From: Rhinopithecus roxellana
Taxonomy: Eukaryota; Chordata; Mammalia; Primates; Cercopithecidae
NCBI RefSeq assembly: GCF_007565055.1
Contig: NC_044555.1
Span: 40,729,235 to 40,793,234 of the forward strand
DNA length: 64,000 nt
Direction: 5' to 3'
Part shown: piece after piece, positions 1 through 11,762 of the stretch
How positions within the stretch are numbered: position 1 is the first letter of the stretch
How the letters are laid out: each line of letters starts with the position of its first letter
Program-made: the position numbers and the translations under genes
Notes under the pieces: generated by a model
Told to the model about the DNA's origin: nothing
The model's database searches: none
What the model saw: the letters and a program-made list of their open reading frames with translations, nothing else

Positions 1-205
1 TACAAAAAAATGTAGCCGGGCGAGGTGGCGGGCGCCTGTAGTCCCAGCTACTCGGGAGGCTGAGGCAGGAGAATGGTGTGAACCTGGGAGGTGGAGCTTC
101 CAGTGAGCTGAGATTGCACCACTGCACTCCAGCCTGGGCCTTAGAGCCAGATGCCATCTCAAAAAAAAAAAAAAGAAAGAAAAAAGAAAAAAAGAAAAAA
201 AAGAG
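1..205 (+). mobile_element. AluY, right part, cut by the window edge
   Basis: Right-arm Alu sequence (TAGCCGGGCGAGGTGGCGGG, then GAATGGTGTGAACCTGGGAGG) ends in a long A-rich tail with G interruptions up to about 205. The left arm lies outside the window. It sits directly against the unassigned repeat at 205-1705. Confidence 0.95.
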
Positions 206-1705
206 TAAAGGTTCTTGCCTTGTTTTAAAATGTTTAAGTCATTATTTTGGCCAAATAAGTAACTTATGGTAATCTGGAACTGTATATTATAACATCAACT
301 CTTTTAAACCTCTAACATATTTAGCCATTTTCTTCCAAATTAAACTTCAGTTTCATGGTTGTCTTTCATAACCTCTAGCTCTTGAATGCTACAGAGGGCC
401 CCTGGAGCATCCAGAAAAGAGGTAAACAGGATTATTTGGCATGTTTATGTACATGGGATTGCCAAAATGATGTTTAGTATTCTTCAGGTTGTATTTTAGT
501 GAATAATATTAACATATATTCCACAATTGTATGGGATTTATAAAATTCTAATGTCTGAGTATATGCTATCAATCACTATTAAGGTTTCTATATTAAGGTA
601 TTGTAAACTATAGAGTTAACCAAATTTATTTGTCAATGCTGTTTTTGACTATAACTACCCTGGATATTTTGTTATTCACAGACAATTGTTGTCTTGTTTT
701 GATCCTCTTCAAAAGATGGTTTAAAATCAGCTATAGAACTTTGACAGGTGTTCTCAAATGAAAGTTTCTGGAAACTTTGGAAATTGTGATGTTAAAATAA
801 AGAAAAATATAGAGGACTCATGAAGCACTGAAATGTTCACAAATATCAAACAGCACAGGAGTTAACAGAATAAAATGAACAGAGAACTGAAGTAATCAAT
901 TTTTAACTTTTGCTTAAAATGTTGCTATTTCTTCTTTTGTACTTCAGAGTCAAGAAAACTTTTATTTTGAGCTATTTATAGTCTCTAATCATTGAGTAAG
1001 TTATACTCCTGTGAACAAAATTTGGAGCATGTTTGTTTCTCTATGCCTGGCTCCTCTAGAATTTGAAAACTGTCTGAGTATTCTTAATTCATGGCAATAT
1101 AGTTATTTGCATAAGTGCAATAATAATGCATTTTCTTTTGAAACAGATGCAATTGGAGAAATTGGTCGTTTGTCCAAGGCTTTGGCTGCAAGTCCATGCT
1201 TCTCTTTAAGGAATCAAGCTTGACATGCAGAGCCATTAAAAGCCCCTTTGGAAACCTGGCTTCATACTTTGTCTAAACATTTGCCATACAGGTTTCCTAA
1301 CCTGTGGTGAACAAAGAATGTCACTTTCTACGAGGCCCAGGAACCCCATGTTCTTGGGGCCTCAAGAAGAGAGAAGTTTACCCAACTCATAGGTATTTGA
1401 GGGTACAAAATCATGGCTGGGCTCAGCTGTAGTAAGTCCTGTCTGATATCCCTTGTGAAACAGAGTTCCATCACAGTCACTTTAAAAAGCATATGTAAAA
1501 TTAACTATTTTTGCTGCACTTTATGCAAAAAATCAGGCCAAGTATAAGAATACATTTTATTTTGCAAACTGCTAATTCTTGTCATGATTTACTTTTAAAG
1601 AAAATGAGGATGGGAGTGAGAGAAATTATGTTTCTAAATTTATCATACATTTGTCATTAAATCTTAGACTCATTAGTCATTTGTAAGTTTTTTTGCCCAC
1701 ATTTA
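205..1705 (+). repeat. Unassigned old interspersed repeat, copy A
   Basis: This stretch has no gene. It aligns by eye, as a reverse complement, with 33382-34890 over almost its full length. Shared landmarks include 'gccaaaatgatgtt', 'aatgtctgagtatatgct', 'cacagacaattg', 'cctctagaatttgaaaact', 'ggcaatatagtt', 'atggctgggct' and 'atcaggccaagtataa'. Small indels and many substitutions separate the copies. The left side is cut by the AluY and the right side by the L1 at 1706. Length and dispersal suggest internal sequence of an old endogenous retrovirus, but I cannot name the family and see no intact frame. Confidence 0.7.
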
Positions 1706-2434
1706 TTTCAGACTTTTTAAATTATACTTCAAATTCTGGGATACATGTGCAGAACATGCAGGTTTGTTACATAGGTATACATGTGCCATGGTGGTATGCT
1801 GCACCCATCAACACGTCATCTACATTAGATATTTCTCCTAATTCTATTCCTCCCCTTGCCCCCACCCCCGACAGGCCCGGTGTGTGATGTTTCCCTCCCT
1901 GTTCCCATATGTCCTCATTGTTCAACTCACACTTACGAGTGAGAACATACGATGTTTGGTTTTGTGTTCCTTTGCTAGTTTGCTGAGAATGATGATTTCC
2001 AGCTTCATCCATGTCCCTGCAAAGGACATAAACTCATTCTTTTTTATGGCTGCATAGTATTCTATGGTGTACATGTTCTTTATTCAGTCTAACATTGATG
2101 GGCATTTGGGTTGGTTCCAAGCCTTTGCTCTTGTGAATAGTGCTGCAATAAACATACGTGTGCGTGTGTCTTTATAGTACAAGGAGTTATAATAATTCGG
2201 CATATATCCAGTAATGGAATTGCTGGGAGGAATGGTATTTCCACTTCTAGATCCTTGAGGAATCATCACACTGACTTCCACAATGGTTGAACTAGTTTAC
2301 ACTTTCCCCAACGGTGTAAAAGCATTCCTATTTCTCCACATCTGCTCCAGCATCTGTGGTTTCCTGACATTTTAATGATCACCATTCTGACTGGTGTGAG
2401 ATGGTATCACATTTTGGTTTTGATTTGCATTTCT

Positions 2435-2896
2435 CTAATGACCAGTGATAACTGACTTTTCAGATGCTTGTTGGCCGCATACATGTCTTTTTTTGAAAAT
2501 TGTTTGTTCATATCCTTTGTCCACTTTTCGATGCAGTTGTTTTTTTCTTGTAAATTTAAGTTTCTTGTAGATTCTGGATATTAGCCCTTTGTCAGATGGA
2601 TAGATTGCAAAAATTTTCTCCCATTCTGTAGGTTGCTTGCTCACTCTGATGATAGTTTCTTTTGCTGTGCAGAAGCTCTTTAGTTTAATTAGATCGCATT
2701 TGTCAATGCTGGCGTTTGTTCCAATTGCTTTTGGTGTTTTACTCACGAAGTCTTTGCCCATGCCTAAGTTTTGAATGGAATTGCCTAGGTTTTCTTCTAG
2801 GGTTTTCATGGTTTTAGGTCTTACGTTTAAATCTTCTATCCATCTTGAGTTAATTTTTGTATAAGGTGTAAGGAAGTCGTCTAGTTTCAGTTTCAT
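2435..2896 (-). pseudogene. L1 ORF2 C-terminal fragment
   Basis: The 153-codon piece begins near LDDFLTPYTKINSRWIEDLN and contains KGLISRIYKKLKF, both typical of the ORF2 region after the reverse transcriptase. It loses frame at the right end (KKRHVCGQQASEK), showing an indel relative to working elements. It belongs to the L1 at 1706-7395. Confidence 0.85.
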
Positions 2897-3189
2897 GCAT
2901 ATGGCTAGCCAGTTTTCCCAACACCGTTTATTAAATAAGGAATCCTTTCCCCATTGCTTGTTTTTCTCAGGTTTGTCAAGGATCAGATGGTTGTAGATGT
3001 GTGGTGTTATTTCTGAGGCCTCTGTTCTGTTCCATTAGTTTATATATCTGTTTTGGTACCAGTACTATGCTCTTTTGTTTATTGTAGCCTTGTAGTATAA
3101 AGCCAGGTAGAGTGATGCCTCCAGGTTTGCCCTTTTTGCTTAGGATTGTCTTGGCTATACGGGTTCTTTTATTGGTTCCATATGAAATT

Positions 3190-4119
3190 TCAAGTAGCTT
3201 TTTCTAATTCTGTGATGAAAGTCAGTGGTAGCTTGATGGGAATAGCATTGAATCGATAAATTACTTTGGGCAGTATGGTCATTTTCATGATATTGATTCT
3301 TCCTATCCATGAGCGTAAAATGTTTTTCCATTTGCTTGTGTCCTCCTTAATTTCCTTGAGCAATGGTTTGTAGTTCTCTTTGAAAAGATGCTTCACATCC
3401 CTTGTAAATCTTATTCCTAGGTATTTTATTATCTTTGTAGCAATTGTGAATGAGAGTTTGCTCATGATTTGGCTCTCTGTTTGTCTGTTATTGATACATA
3501 GAAATGCTTGCGATTTTTGCACATTGATTTTGTATCCTGAGACTTTGCTGAAGTTACTTATCAGTTTATGAATTTGTCGGATTGAGACAATGAGATTTTC
3601 TAAATATACAATCATGTCACCTGCAAACAGAGATACTTTGACTTCCTCTCTTCCTATTTGAATGTCCTTTCTTTCTTTCTCTTGCCTGATTGTTCTAGCC
3701 AGAACTTCCAATATTATGTCGAGTAGGAGTGGTGAGAGAGGGCACCCTTGTCTTGCATCTGTTTTCAAAGAGAATGCTTCCATCTTTTGTCCATTCATTA
3801 TGATATTGGCTATGGATTTGTCATTAATAGCTCTTATTATTTTGAGATATATTCCATCAATACCTAGTTTATTCAGTGTTTTTAGCATGAAGGGGTGTTG
3901 AATTTGATCAAAGGCCTTTTCTCCATCTATTGAGATAATCATGTGGTTTTTGTCATTGGATCTGTTTATGTGATGGATTACGTTTATTGATTTGCGCATG
4001 ATGAACCAGCCTTGCATCCCAGGGAAGAATTTGTCTTGATCATGGTAAATAAGCTTTTTGATGTGCTGCAGGATTTGGTTAACCAGTATTTTACTGAGGA
4101 TTTTTGCATCGATTATCAT
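3190..4119 (-). pseudogene. L1 ORF2 reverse-transcriptase fragment with altered active site
   Basis: This 309-codon open piece covers the reverse-transcriptase core: the ARQGCPLSPLL block, then the catalytic box, then GYKINVQKSQ. The usual L1 box FADD is FAGD here: codon 3621-3619 is GGT instead of GAT, replacing the first aspartate of the DD pair that binds catalytic metal. The upstream endonuclease and downstream cysteine-rich parts lie in other frames. It is a remnant that cannot retrotranspose. Confidence 0.9.
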
Positions 4120-5029
4120 CGGGGATATTGGCCTGAAATTTTTTGTTTTTGTTGTGTGTCTGCCAGGTTTTGGTATCAGGATGATGCTGGCCTAATAAAA
4201 TGAGTTAGGGAGGAGTCCCTCTTTTTCTACTGTTTGGAATCATTTCAGAAGGAATGGTACCAGCTCCTCTTTGTACCTCTGATATAATTCAGCTGTGAAT
4301 CTGTCTGGTCCTGGGCTTTCGTTGGCTACTAATTCATAGCTATTTTTGTACGCTATTAATTTCTGCTTCAATTTCAGAACTTGTTATTGGTCTTTTCAGG
4401 GATTTGGCTTCTTTCTGGTTTAGTCTTGGGAGGGTGTAGGTGTCCAGGAATTTTTCCATTTCTTCTAGATTTTCTAGTTTATTTGCATAGAGGTGTTTAT
4501 AATATTCTCTGGTGGTAGTTTGTATTTCTTTGGGATCTGTGGTGATCTCCCGTTTATCATTTTTTATTCTGCCTATTTGATTCCTATCTCTTTTCTTCTT
4601 TATTAGTCTGGCTAGCAGTCTATCTATTCTGTTAATCTTTTCAATAAACCAGCTCCTGGATTCATTGATTTTTTTTAAAGTTTTTTTTTGTGTCTCTATC
4701 TCATTCAGTTCTGCTTTGATCTTAGCTATGTCTTGTCTTCTGTTAGCTTTTGAATTTGTTTGCTCTTGCTTCTCCAGTTCGTTTTATTGTGATGTTAGGG
4801 TGTTGATTTTAGATTATTCCCACTTTCTCCTGTGGGCATTTAGTGCTATAAATTTCCCTCTAAACACTGCTTTAGCTGTGTCCCAGAGATTCTGGTATGT
4901 TGTGTCTTTGTTCCCATTGATTTCAAAGAGCTTATTTATTTCTGCCTTAATTTCTTTATTTACCCATTAGTCATTCAGGAGCATGTTGTTCCGTTTCCAT
5001 GTAGTTGTGCAGTTTTGAGTGAGTTTCTT

Positions 5030-5327
5030 TTTTTTTTTTTTTTTTGAGATGGAGTCTCGCTCTGTCGCCCGGGCTGGAGTGCGGTGGCCAGATCTCAGCT
5101 CACTGCAAGCTCTGCCTCCCGGGTTTACACCATTCTCCTGCCTCAGCCTCCTGAGTAGCTGGAACTACAGGCACCTGCCACCTCACCCGGCTAGTTTTTT
5201 GTATTTTTTAGTAGAGACGGGGTTTCACCATGTTAGCCAGGATGGTCTCGATCTCCTGACCTTGCGATCCGCCCGTCTCGGCCTCCCAAAGTGCTGGGAT
5301 TACAGGCTTGAGCCACCGCGCTCGGCC
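5030..5327 (-). mobile_element. AluY of Old World monkey type, inside the L1
   Basis: A full-length reverse Alu starts with an oligo-T tail and ends with ...TTGAGCCACCGCGCTCGGCC. It is flanked by an exact 15-bp target duplication TTGAGTGAGTTTCTT at 5015-5029 and 5328-5342. Bases such as 'AAGCCTG' and 'AAAACTAGCCGGG' (read on the minus strand) fit the cercopithecid AluYR group. It postdates the host L1. Confidence 0.93.
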
Positions 5328-6807
5328 TTGAGTGAGTTTCTTAATCCTGAGTTCTAATTTGATTGCACTGTGGTCTGAGAGACTATTTATTATGATTTCC
5401 ATTCTTTTGCATTTGCTGAGGAGTGTTTTACTTCCAATTATGTGGTCAATTTTAGAACAAGTGCTATATAGTGCTGAGAAGAATGTATATTCTATTGATT
5501 TTGGGTGGAGAGATCTGTAGATGTCTGTTAGGTCTGCTTGGTCCAGAGCTGAGTTCAAATCCTAAATATACTTGTGAATTTTCTGTCTCATTGATCTTTC
5601 TAGTATTGACAGTGGAGTGGTAAAGTCTTCCACTGTTACTGTGTGGGAGTCTAATTCTCTTTGTAGGTCTCTAAGAACTTGCTTTATGAATCCAGGTCCT
5701 CTGGCATTGGGTACATATATATTTAGGATAGTTAGCTCTTCTTGTTGCACTGATCCCTTTACCATTATGTAAAGCCCTTCTTTGTGTTTTGTGATCTTTG
5801 TTGGTTTATAGTCTGTTTTATCAGAGACTAGGATTGCAACTCCTGCTTTTTTATTTTTCTTTCCATTTGCTTGCTAAATCTTCCTCCATCCCTTTATTTT
5901 GAGCCTATGTGTGTCTTTGCATGTGAGGTGTGTCTCCTGAATACAGCACACCAATGGGTCTTGACTCTGTATCCAACTTGGCAATCTGTGCCTTTTAATT
6001 GGGGCATTTAGCTCATTTACATTTAAGGTTAATAATGTTATGTGTGAATTTGATACTGTCGTTATGATGCTAGCAGGTTATTTTGCCCATTAGTTGATGC
6101 AGTTTCTTCATCGTGTTGATGGTCTTTACATTTTGGTTTGTTTTTGCAGTAGCTGGTACAGGTTTTTTCTTTCCATATTTAGTGCTTCCTTCAGGAGCTC
6201 TTGTAAGACAGGCCTGGTGGTGTCAAAATCCCTCAGCATTTGCTTGTCTGTAAAGGATTTTATTTCTCCTTTGCGTATGAAGCTTAGTTTGGCTGGATAT
6301 GAAATTCTGGGTTGAAAATTATTTAAGAATGTCGAATATTCGCCCCCACTCTCTTCTGGCTTGTACCATTTCTGCAGAGAGACCAGCTATTAGTTTGATA
6401 GGTTTCCCTTTGTGGGTAACCCCACCTTTCTCTCTGGTTGCCCTTAACACTTTTTCCTTTATTTCAACCTTGGTGAATCTGATGATTATATGTTTTGGGG
6501 TTGCTCTTCTCGAGGAGTATCTTTATGGTGTTCTCTGTATTTCCTGAATTTGAATGTTGGCCTCTCTTGCTAGGTTGGGGATGTTATCCTGGATAATATC
6601 CTGAAGAGTGTTTTCCAACTTGGTTCTGTTCTTCTCATCACTTTCAGGCATACCAATCAAATGTAGGTTTGGTCTTTTCACATAGTCCCATATTTCTTGG
6701 AGGCCTTATTCATTCCTTTTCCTTCTTTTTTCTCTAATCTTGTCTTCACGCTTTATTTCATTAAGTTGATCTTCAGTCTCTGATCTCCTTTCTTCCTCTT
6801 GATCAAT

Positions 6808-7413
6808 TCATCTATTGATACTTGTGTATGTTTCATGAAGTTCTTGTGATGTGTTTTTCAGCTCCATCAGATATTTTATGTTCTTCTCTAAACTGGTTAT
6901 TCTAGTTAGCAATTCGTCTAGCCTTTTTTCAAGGTTCTTACCTTCCTTGCATTGGTTTAGAACATGATCCTTTAGCTTGGAGGATTTTGTTATTATCCAC
7001 TTTCTGAAGCCTACTTCTGTCAATTCATCAAACTCATTCTCTGTCCAGTTTTGTTCCCTGACTGATGAGGAGTTGTGATCCTTTGGAGTAGAAGAGGTAT
7101 TCTGGTTTTTGGAATTTTCAGCCTTTTTGCACTGTTTTTTCCTCATCTTTGTGGATTTATCTACCTTTGGTCTTTGATATTGGTGACTTTCGAATGGGGT
7201 TTCTGTGTGGACATCATTTTCTTGTTGATGTTGAGCTATTCCTTTCTCTTTGTTAGTTTTCCTTCTAACAGTCAGGCCCCTCTGCTGCAAGTCTGCTGGA
7301 GGTCCACTCCAGACCCTGTTTGCCTGGGTATCACCAGTGGAGGCTGCAGAATAGCAAAGATTGCTGCCTGTTCCTTCCTCTGGAAGCTTTGCCCCAGTCA
7401 TCAAACTATACAT
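6808..7413 (-). pseudogene. L1 ORF1 N-terminal remnant fused to 5'UTR-derived codons
   Basis: The true ORF1-like start is the methionine of MRKKQCKKAENSKNQ about 90 codons into the open frame. The preceding codons translate L1 5'UTR (for example ANRVWSGPPADLQQRG). After that comes the coiled-coil region (LKDHVLNQCKEGKNLEKRLD, then ITSLEKNIKYLMELK). The frame stops after YTSINR, before the RNA-binding RRM and C-terminal domains, so it is a truncated pseudogene. Confidence 0.82.
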
Positions 7414-8502
7414 TTATAATCTATGTATTTTTTGGTATTTTTATTATATTACAAAACTAATTTTACATAAAAGCAAGAATGATAATATAGTAAAAGCATA
7501 ATATGAACAACTTTAATAAATATAAAAATTTAGATAAATTCCTGTCAAAACAATGTAAAAAAAGACAAATATTTGTACATTTTTATACAAATTAAATAAG
7601 TATTAATAGTTATTGTTAATGCTTAGTAATATTAGTAATATTAATATTAATAATATAATATAATCACATAATTATATAATTATAATTAAGATAATAATAG
7701 TAACAATTAATATTATATTATTAATATTAATGCTTATTAATACTGCAAATTAAATAAAATATTCTAACAAATAAAACTCCAGGCCCAGTTAGTTTCAGTA
7801 ATGATGTTTTTGAGATATCTGTTTAAGGAATAATATTATTTTGAACCATTTGTCCAGATTATACAAACAGGAAATTCCTATAAATTTGTTATATGAAGTC
7901 AAATAAACTTTGATATAAAAAATTTCTTAACATTACACAAAAGGAAATTTACAGGCCAAGATCTCTCTGATTACAGACACAAAAGTTCTTAAAAATTTAG
8001 CAAAACGTATGTATTAATGTGTTTTAAACTAGCATAATACATTGTGTTCATCAGTGCTATGTTGCCAAACCTTATTTGTTTTAGGTTGCACTACTATTTT
8101 ATACATATTTAATCTCTGTAACTGTATACATTTTATTATCTTACTTTAGTGTTTCTACATTTAACACATTGGTAAAGTTCTTTTTAATGTGTCTTTCTAA
8201 ACTCTAATTTAAATTACTGAAACTAAACACATAATTAAACATTTATCTCCATTCCTGCTTGTCAGCAGTAATGTTCAGCTTTCAAAATTTCCAGTATTGC
8301 AGCACTGGTGGCGCATGTTATACCATGTATTAGTTATTTTTGTACATACACTGCCTCCTGGCTACATTTCAACTGACTTTAAGAGCGCTTGTGCAAAGCC
8401 TGCAGTATGTGAGACAAAAAAATATATATATATATATAAAGACATTCGGTATATACATGAGAAGTAATAACCTTCCAAATCTGCTTTTGTTTAAAGGTGA
8501 CA
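7396..8502. repeat. AT-rich low-complexity DNA with an old L1 ORF2 fragment
   Basis: Positions 7600-7745 are TAATATTA-type low-complexity sequence. From about 7770 to 8020 the plus strand follows the L1 ORF2 order 'aaaactccaggcccag', 'caggaaattcctat', 'ttacaggccaagatctctc', 'aaaaatttagcaaa', the pattern of an ancient L1M reverse-transcriptase region. From 8020 to 8502 I see no repeat I can name and no gene, apart from a short (TA)n run at about 8420-8440. Confidence 0.6.
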
Positions 8503-9716
8503 ATTACATATGCAGAAAATAAAACTGGAATTCTACCTCTTGTCATATACAAAAATTATCTCACGGTAGATTAGACTTGAATATAAGACCTAAAGCTATA
8601 AGACTCCTAGACTAAAATCTCGAAAGTACCATTCTGGACAATAGCCTTAGCAAGGAATTTATGACTAACTTCCCAAAATGAATTGCAATACCATTAAAAA
8701 AATTGACAAATGGGACCTAATTGTACTAAAGTGCTTCTGCACACCCAAAGAAACTATCAGCAGAGTCAGGAGACAACATCCAGAATGGGAGAAAATAGTT
8801 ACAAACTATCATCTAATAAAAGTCTAATATCCAGAATCTACATGGAATTTAAACAATTCAACAAACTAAAAACAAATAACCCCATTAAAAAAGGGGCAAA
8901 GGACATGAACAGACACTTCTCAAAAAAAAAAAAAGATATTCATGCAGACAACAAGCATAGGAAAAAATACTCAATTACTAATCATTGGAGAAATGTGTAT
9001 AAAAACCACAAAGATACTATTTCACACCAGTCAGAATAGCTATTGTTAAAAAGTCAAAAAATAAGAGATGGTGGTGGTGTTGCAGAGAAAAGGGAACTCT
9101 TATGTAGTCTTGGTGGGAAGGTAAATTAGTTCAGCCACTGTGGAAACCAGTTTGAAGATTTCTCAAAGAACTTAGAACTACCATTTGACCTAGCAATTCA
9201 ATTACTGGTTATATAGACCCAAAGGAAAAGAAATTGCTCTACCAAAAAGACACATGCACTTATACTTTCATTGCAGCACTATTAACAGTAGCAAAGACAT
9301 GGAATGAACCTAGTTGCCAATCAATGGAGGACTAGATTTTAAAATGTGATACATATACACTATGGAATCCCAGGCAGCCATACAAAGAATAAAATCATGT
9401 CCTTTGCAGCAACATGGTTGCAGCTGGAAACCATTTTCCTAAGTGAATTAATGCAAGAACAGAAAACCAAATACCTCACGTTCTCACTTATAAGTGGGGC
9501 AACAGATCAAGTACACATGAACACAAAGGTGGAAACAATAGACACTGGAGACTACTAGTGGGGGAGGGTGGAAGAGGGATGAGAGTCCTATCAGGTACCA
9601 TGCTCACTCCCTGGATGGTGGGGTCATTTGTACACCAAATCTCAGCGACACACAATTTCCCCATGTAACAAATGTGCACATGTAACCCCAAACCTAAAAT
9701 AAAAGTTGAAAAAGAT
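8503..9716 (+). mobile_element. Old L1, 5'-truncated 3' end, forward
   Basis: It begins in the ORF2 C-terminal region ('catatgcagaaaataaaactgg'), continues through 'gacaaatgggacctaatt', 'aaagaaactatcagcagagt' and 'ctaatatccagaatctac', and ends in an L1 3'UTR ('aataaaagttgaaaaa'). A 109-codon open piece at 8710-9039 is part of ORF2. Divergence is higher than in the L1PA copies nearby. Confidence 0.88.
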
Positions 9717-10288
9717 AAAGATGGAAATCAAAATATTTAACAACTGTTACATTAGACGTTCTGAGAAACAAATCTTAATTGTTGCAGGTCGTAAAGCTAA
9801 AAAGTGGTTGTTGAGGCTTTCTGTTGTTTCAAGTCTTAATGTTTTAGGTATGTATTTTTAGATGGTACGTGGAGTTTCAGGTAGAAACTTCTGTTAGGCA
9901 TTCAGAGGCTCAGCCAAATAATAGTCTTGTTCCCAAAGATTTTTTAAAAAAATTAATGTTTTACCAATCATATTGATGCACACACTGTGATCAAATATGC
10001 ATGTTTATTTTCTCTGCAAATGTTATTTTATCAATATTAATTGGTGAAGTTAACATTTAGTGAGAGATATTTGAACAACTTTTGAAAATATACTTGCATA
10101 TGGTTTAGAAAATACTTTTCTAAACCAAACAAAAAGTGGGAATGGTTAGTGGTGCCATGTGTTTCAGGAAGAGAGACAGAGGAACATGTGAGCATTCTGG
10201 AAGAAATGGTTAGTGCTTCACATGTACTATAGAACCTGAGGAATTGAAGGCTGTGTTGGGTGATGATGCTGGTTACAATTATATAATT
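9717..10288. other. No gene or recognisable repeat
   Basis: Unique-looking AT-rich sequence between an L1 3' end and an Alu. I see no open frame of interest and no repeat signature. Confidence 0.5.
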
Positions 10289-10588
10289 TATTTATTTTTT
10301 TTTTTTTTGAGACAGAGTCTTTCTCTGTCGCCCGGGCTGGAGTGCAGTGGCACGATCTCGGCTCACTGCAAGCTCTGCCTCCCGGGTTCACGCCATTCTT
10401 CTGCCTCAACCTCCCGAGTAGCTGGGACTACAGGCGCCCGCCATCACGCCCGGCTAATTTTTTGTATTATTAGTAGAGACGGGGTTTCACCATGTTAGCC
10501 AGGATGGTCTCGATCTCCTGACCTTGTGATCCACCCGCCTCGGCCTCCCAAAGTGCTGGGATTACAGGCGTGAGCCACAGCGCCCGGC
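10289..10588 (-). mobile_element. AluY, reverse
   Basis: A full-length reverse Alu runs from an oligo-T stretch to ...GTGAGCCACAGCGCCCGGCC. It has 'GGCTCACGCCTG' rather than the monkey-lineage 'AAGCCTG', so it is an ordinary AluY. Flanks share a short, imperfect TATATAAT duplication. Confidence 0.92.
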
Positions 10589-10690
10589 CTATATAATGTT
10601 TTTAATTTAGAGCATACTATATGTTATCATTTAGACTTTGGCCTATGGCAATGTGGAATTGATGTGTTTCTTAAAAAGATTAACATGAGG

Positions 10691-10988
10691 GGCCGGGCGC
10701 GGTGGCTCAAGCCTGTAATCCCAGCACTTTGGGAGGCCGAGACGGGCGGATCACGAGGTCAGGAGATCGAGACCATCCTGGCTAACACGGTGAAACCCCG
10801 TCTCTACTAAAAAATACAAAAAACTAGCCGGGCGACGTGGCGGCGCCTGTAGTCCCAGCTACCCGGGAGGCTGAGACAGGAGAATGGCGTGAACCCGGGA
10901 GGCGGAGCTTGCAGTGAGCTGAGATCCGGCCATAGCACTCCAGCCTGGGTGACAGAGCGAGACTCCGTCTCAAAAAAAAAAAAAAAAA
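10691..10988 (+). mobile_element. AluY of Old World monkey type, forward
   Basis: It starts GGCCGGGCGCGGTGGCTCAAGCCTG, carries CCGAGACGGGCGG, AAAAAACTAGCCGGG and GAGATCCGGCC, and ends in a poly-A tail. The target duplication AGATTAACATGA is seen at 10677-10688 and about 10988-10999. This is the clearest cercopithecid-lineage Alu in the window and appears to be among the youngest insertions. Confidence 0.95.
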
Positions 10989-11762
10989 GATTAACATGAA
11001 TGTTTGTGTTTGGCTCTTCTTTATTTTATTTTAATTTCATTTTAAAATTTCTTGTATTTAAATTTTTTATAATTTTTACTTTTATGCTAATCATAACACT
11101 TCAGCTCAGGAAAACTGAGCTGTTGTTCAGGCCACATTGCCTCTTTCTCTCCCTCATCTAGTATTCCCCCTATCTACTGTTCCCATTTTGTGGTTACATG
11201 TATTCAATGTTCAGCTCCCACTTATAAGTAAGACCATACAACAGTTGTTTTTCTGTTCTTGCATTAATATGCTTAGGACAATGGCCTCCAGCAGCACCCA
11301 TAGTTCTGCAAAAAGCATGATTTTATTCTTTTTTATAGATGCATAGTATTCCATGGTGTACATGTACCATATTTTATCTAGTCTACCATCAATGAGCATG
11401 CAGTTTGATTTCTTTGCCATTGTGAATAGTGCTATGATGAACATGCATGTACATGTGTCTTTTTGGTAGAACAGTTTATTTTGAATGTATACTCAGTAAT
11501 GGGATTACTGGGTTAAATGGCTGTTCTATTTTAAGTTCTTTGAGAAATTCCCAAACTGCTTTTCATGGTGGATGAACTAATTTATATTTCCACCAGCAGG
11601 TTATAAGCATTCCCTTTTCTCTGCAATTTCACTGGCATTTTTTTCTTTTTATTGATAGCCATTCTGACTGGTGTGAGATAGTAACCCATTGTGGTATTAA
11701 TTTGCATTTTTCTGATGATTATAGATCCATTTGTCCAACTTCTTTTGAAAAGTGTCTGTCTG

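Larger units (their letters stand above)
1706..7395 (-). mobile_element. L1 (L1PA/L1PB-type), nearly full length, reverse, with an Alu inside
   Basis: In reverse orientation the order is: 3' end and 3'UTR (from 1706), ORF2 C-terminus (about 2435-2896), reverse transcriptase (3190-4119), endonuclease region (about 5340-6000), inter-ORF, ORF1 (from about 6808), and a short stretch of 5'UTR ending near 7395. An AluY at 5030-5327 splits the endonuclease region. The element is 5'-truncated within its 5'UTR. Stops and frameshifts break ORF2, so it is inactive. Confidence 0.93.

Noticed and set aside
8418..8440. Possible CRISPR-like or regulatory short repeat
   Set aside because: It is a simple (TA)n run; no direct-repeat/spacer array exists anywhere in the window.
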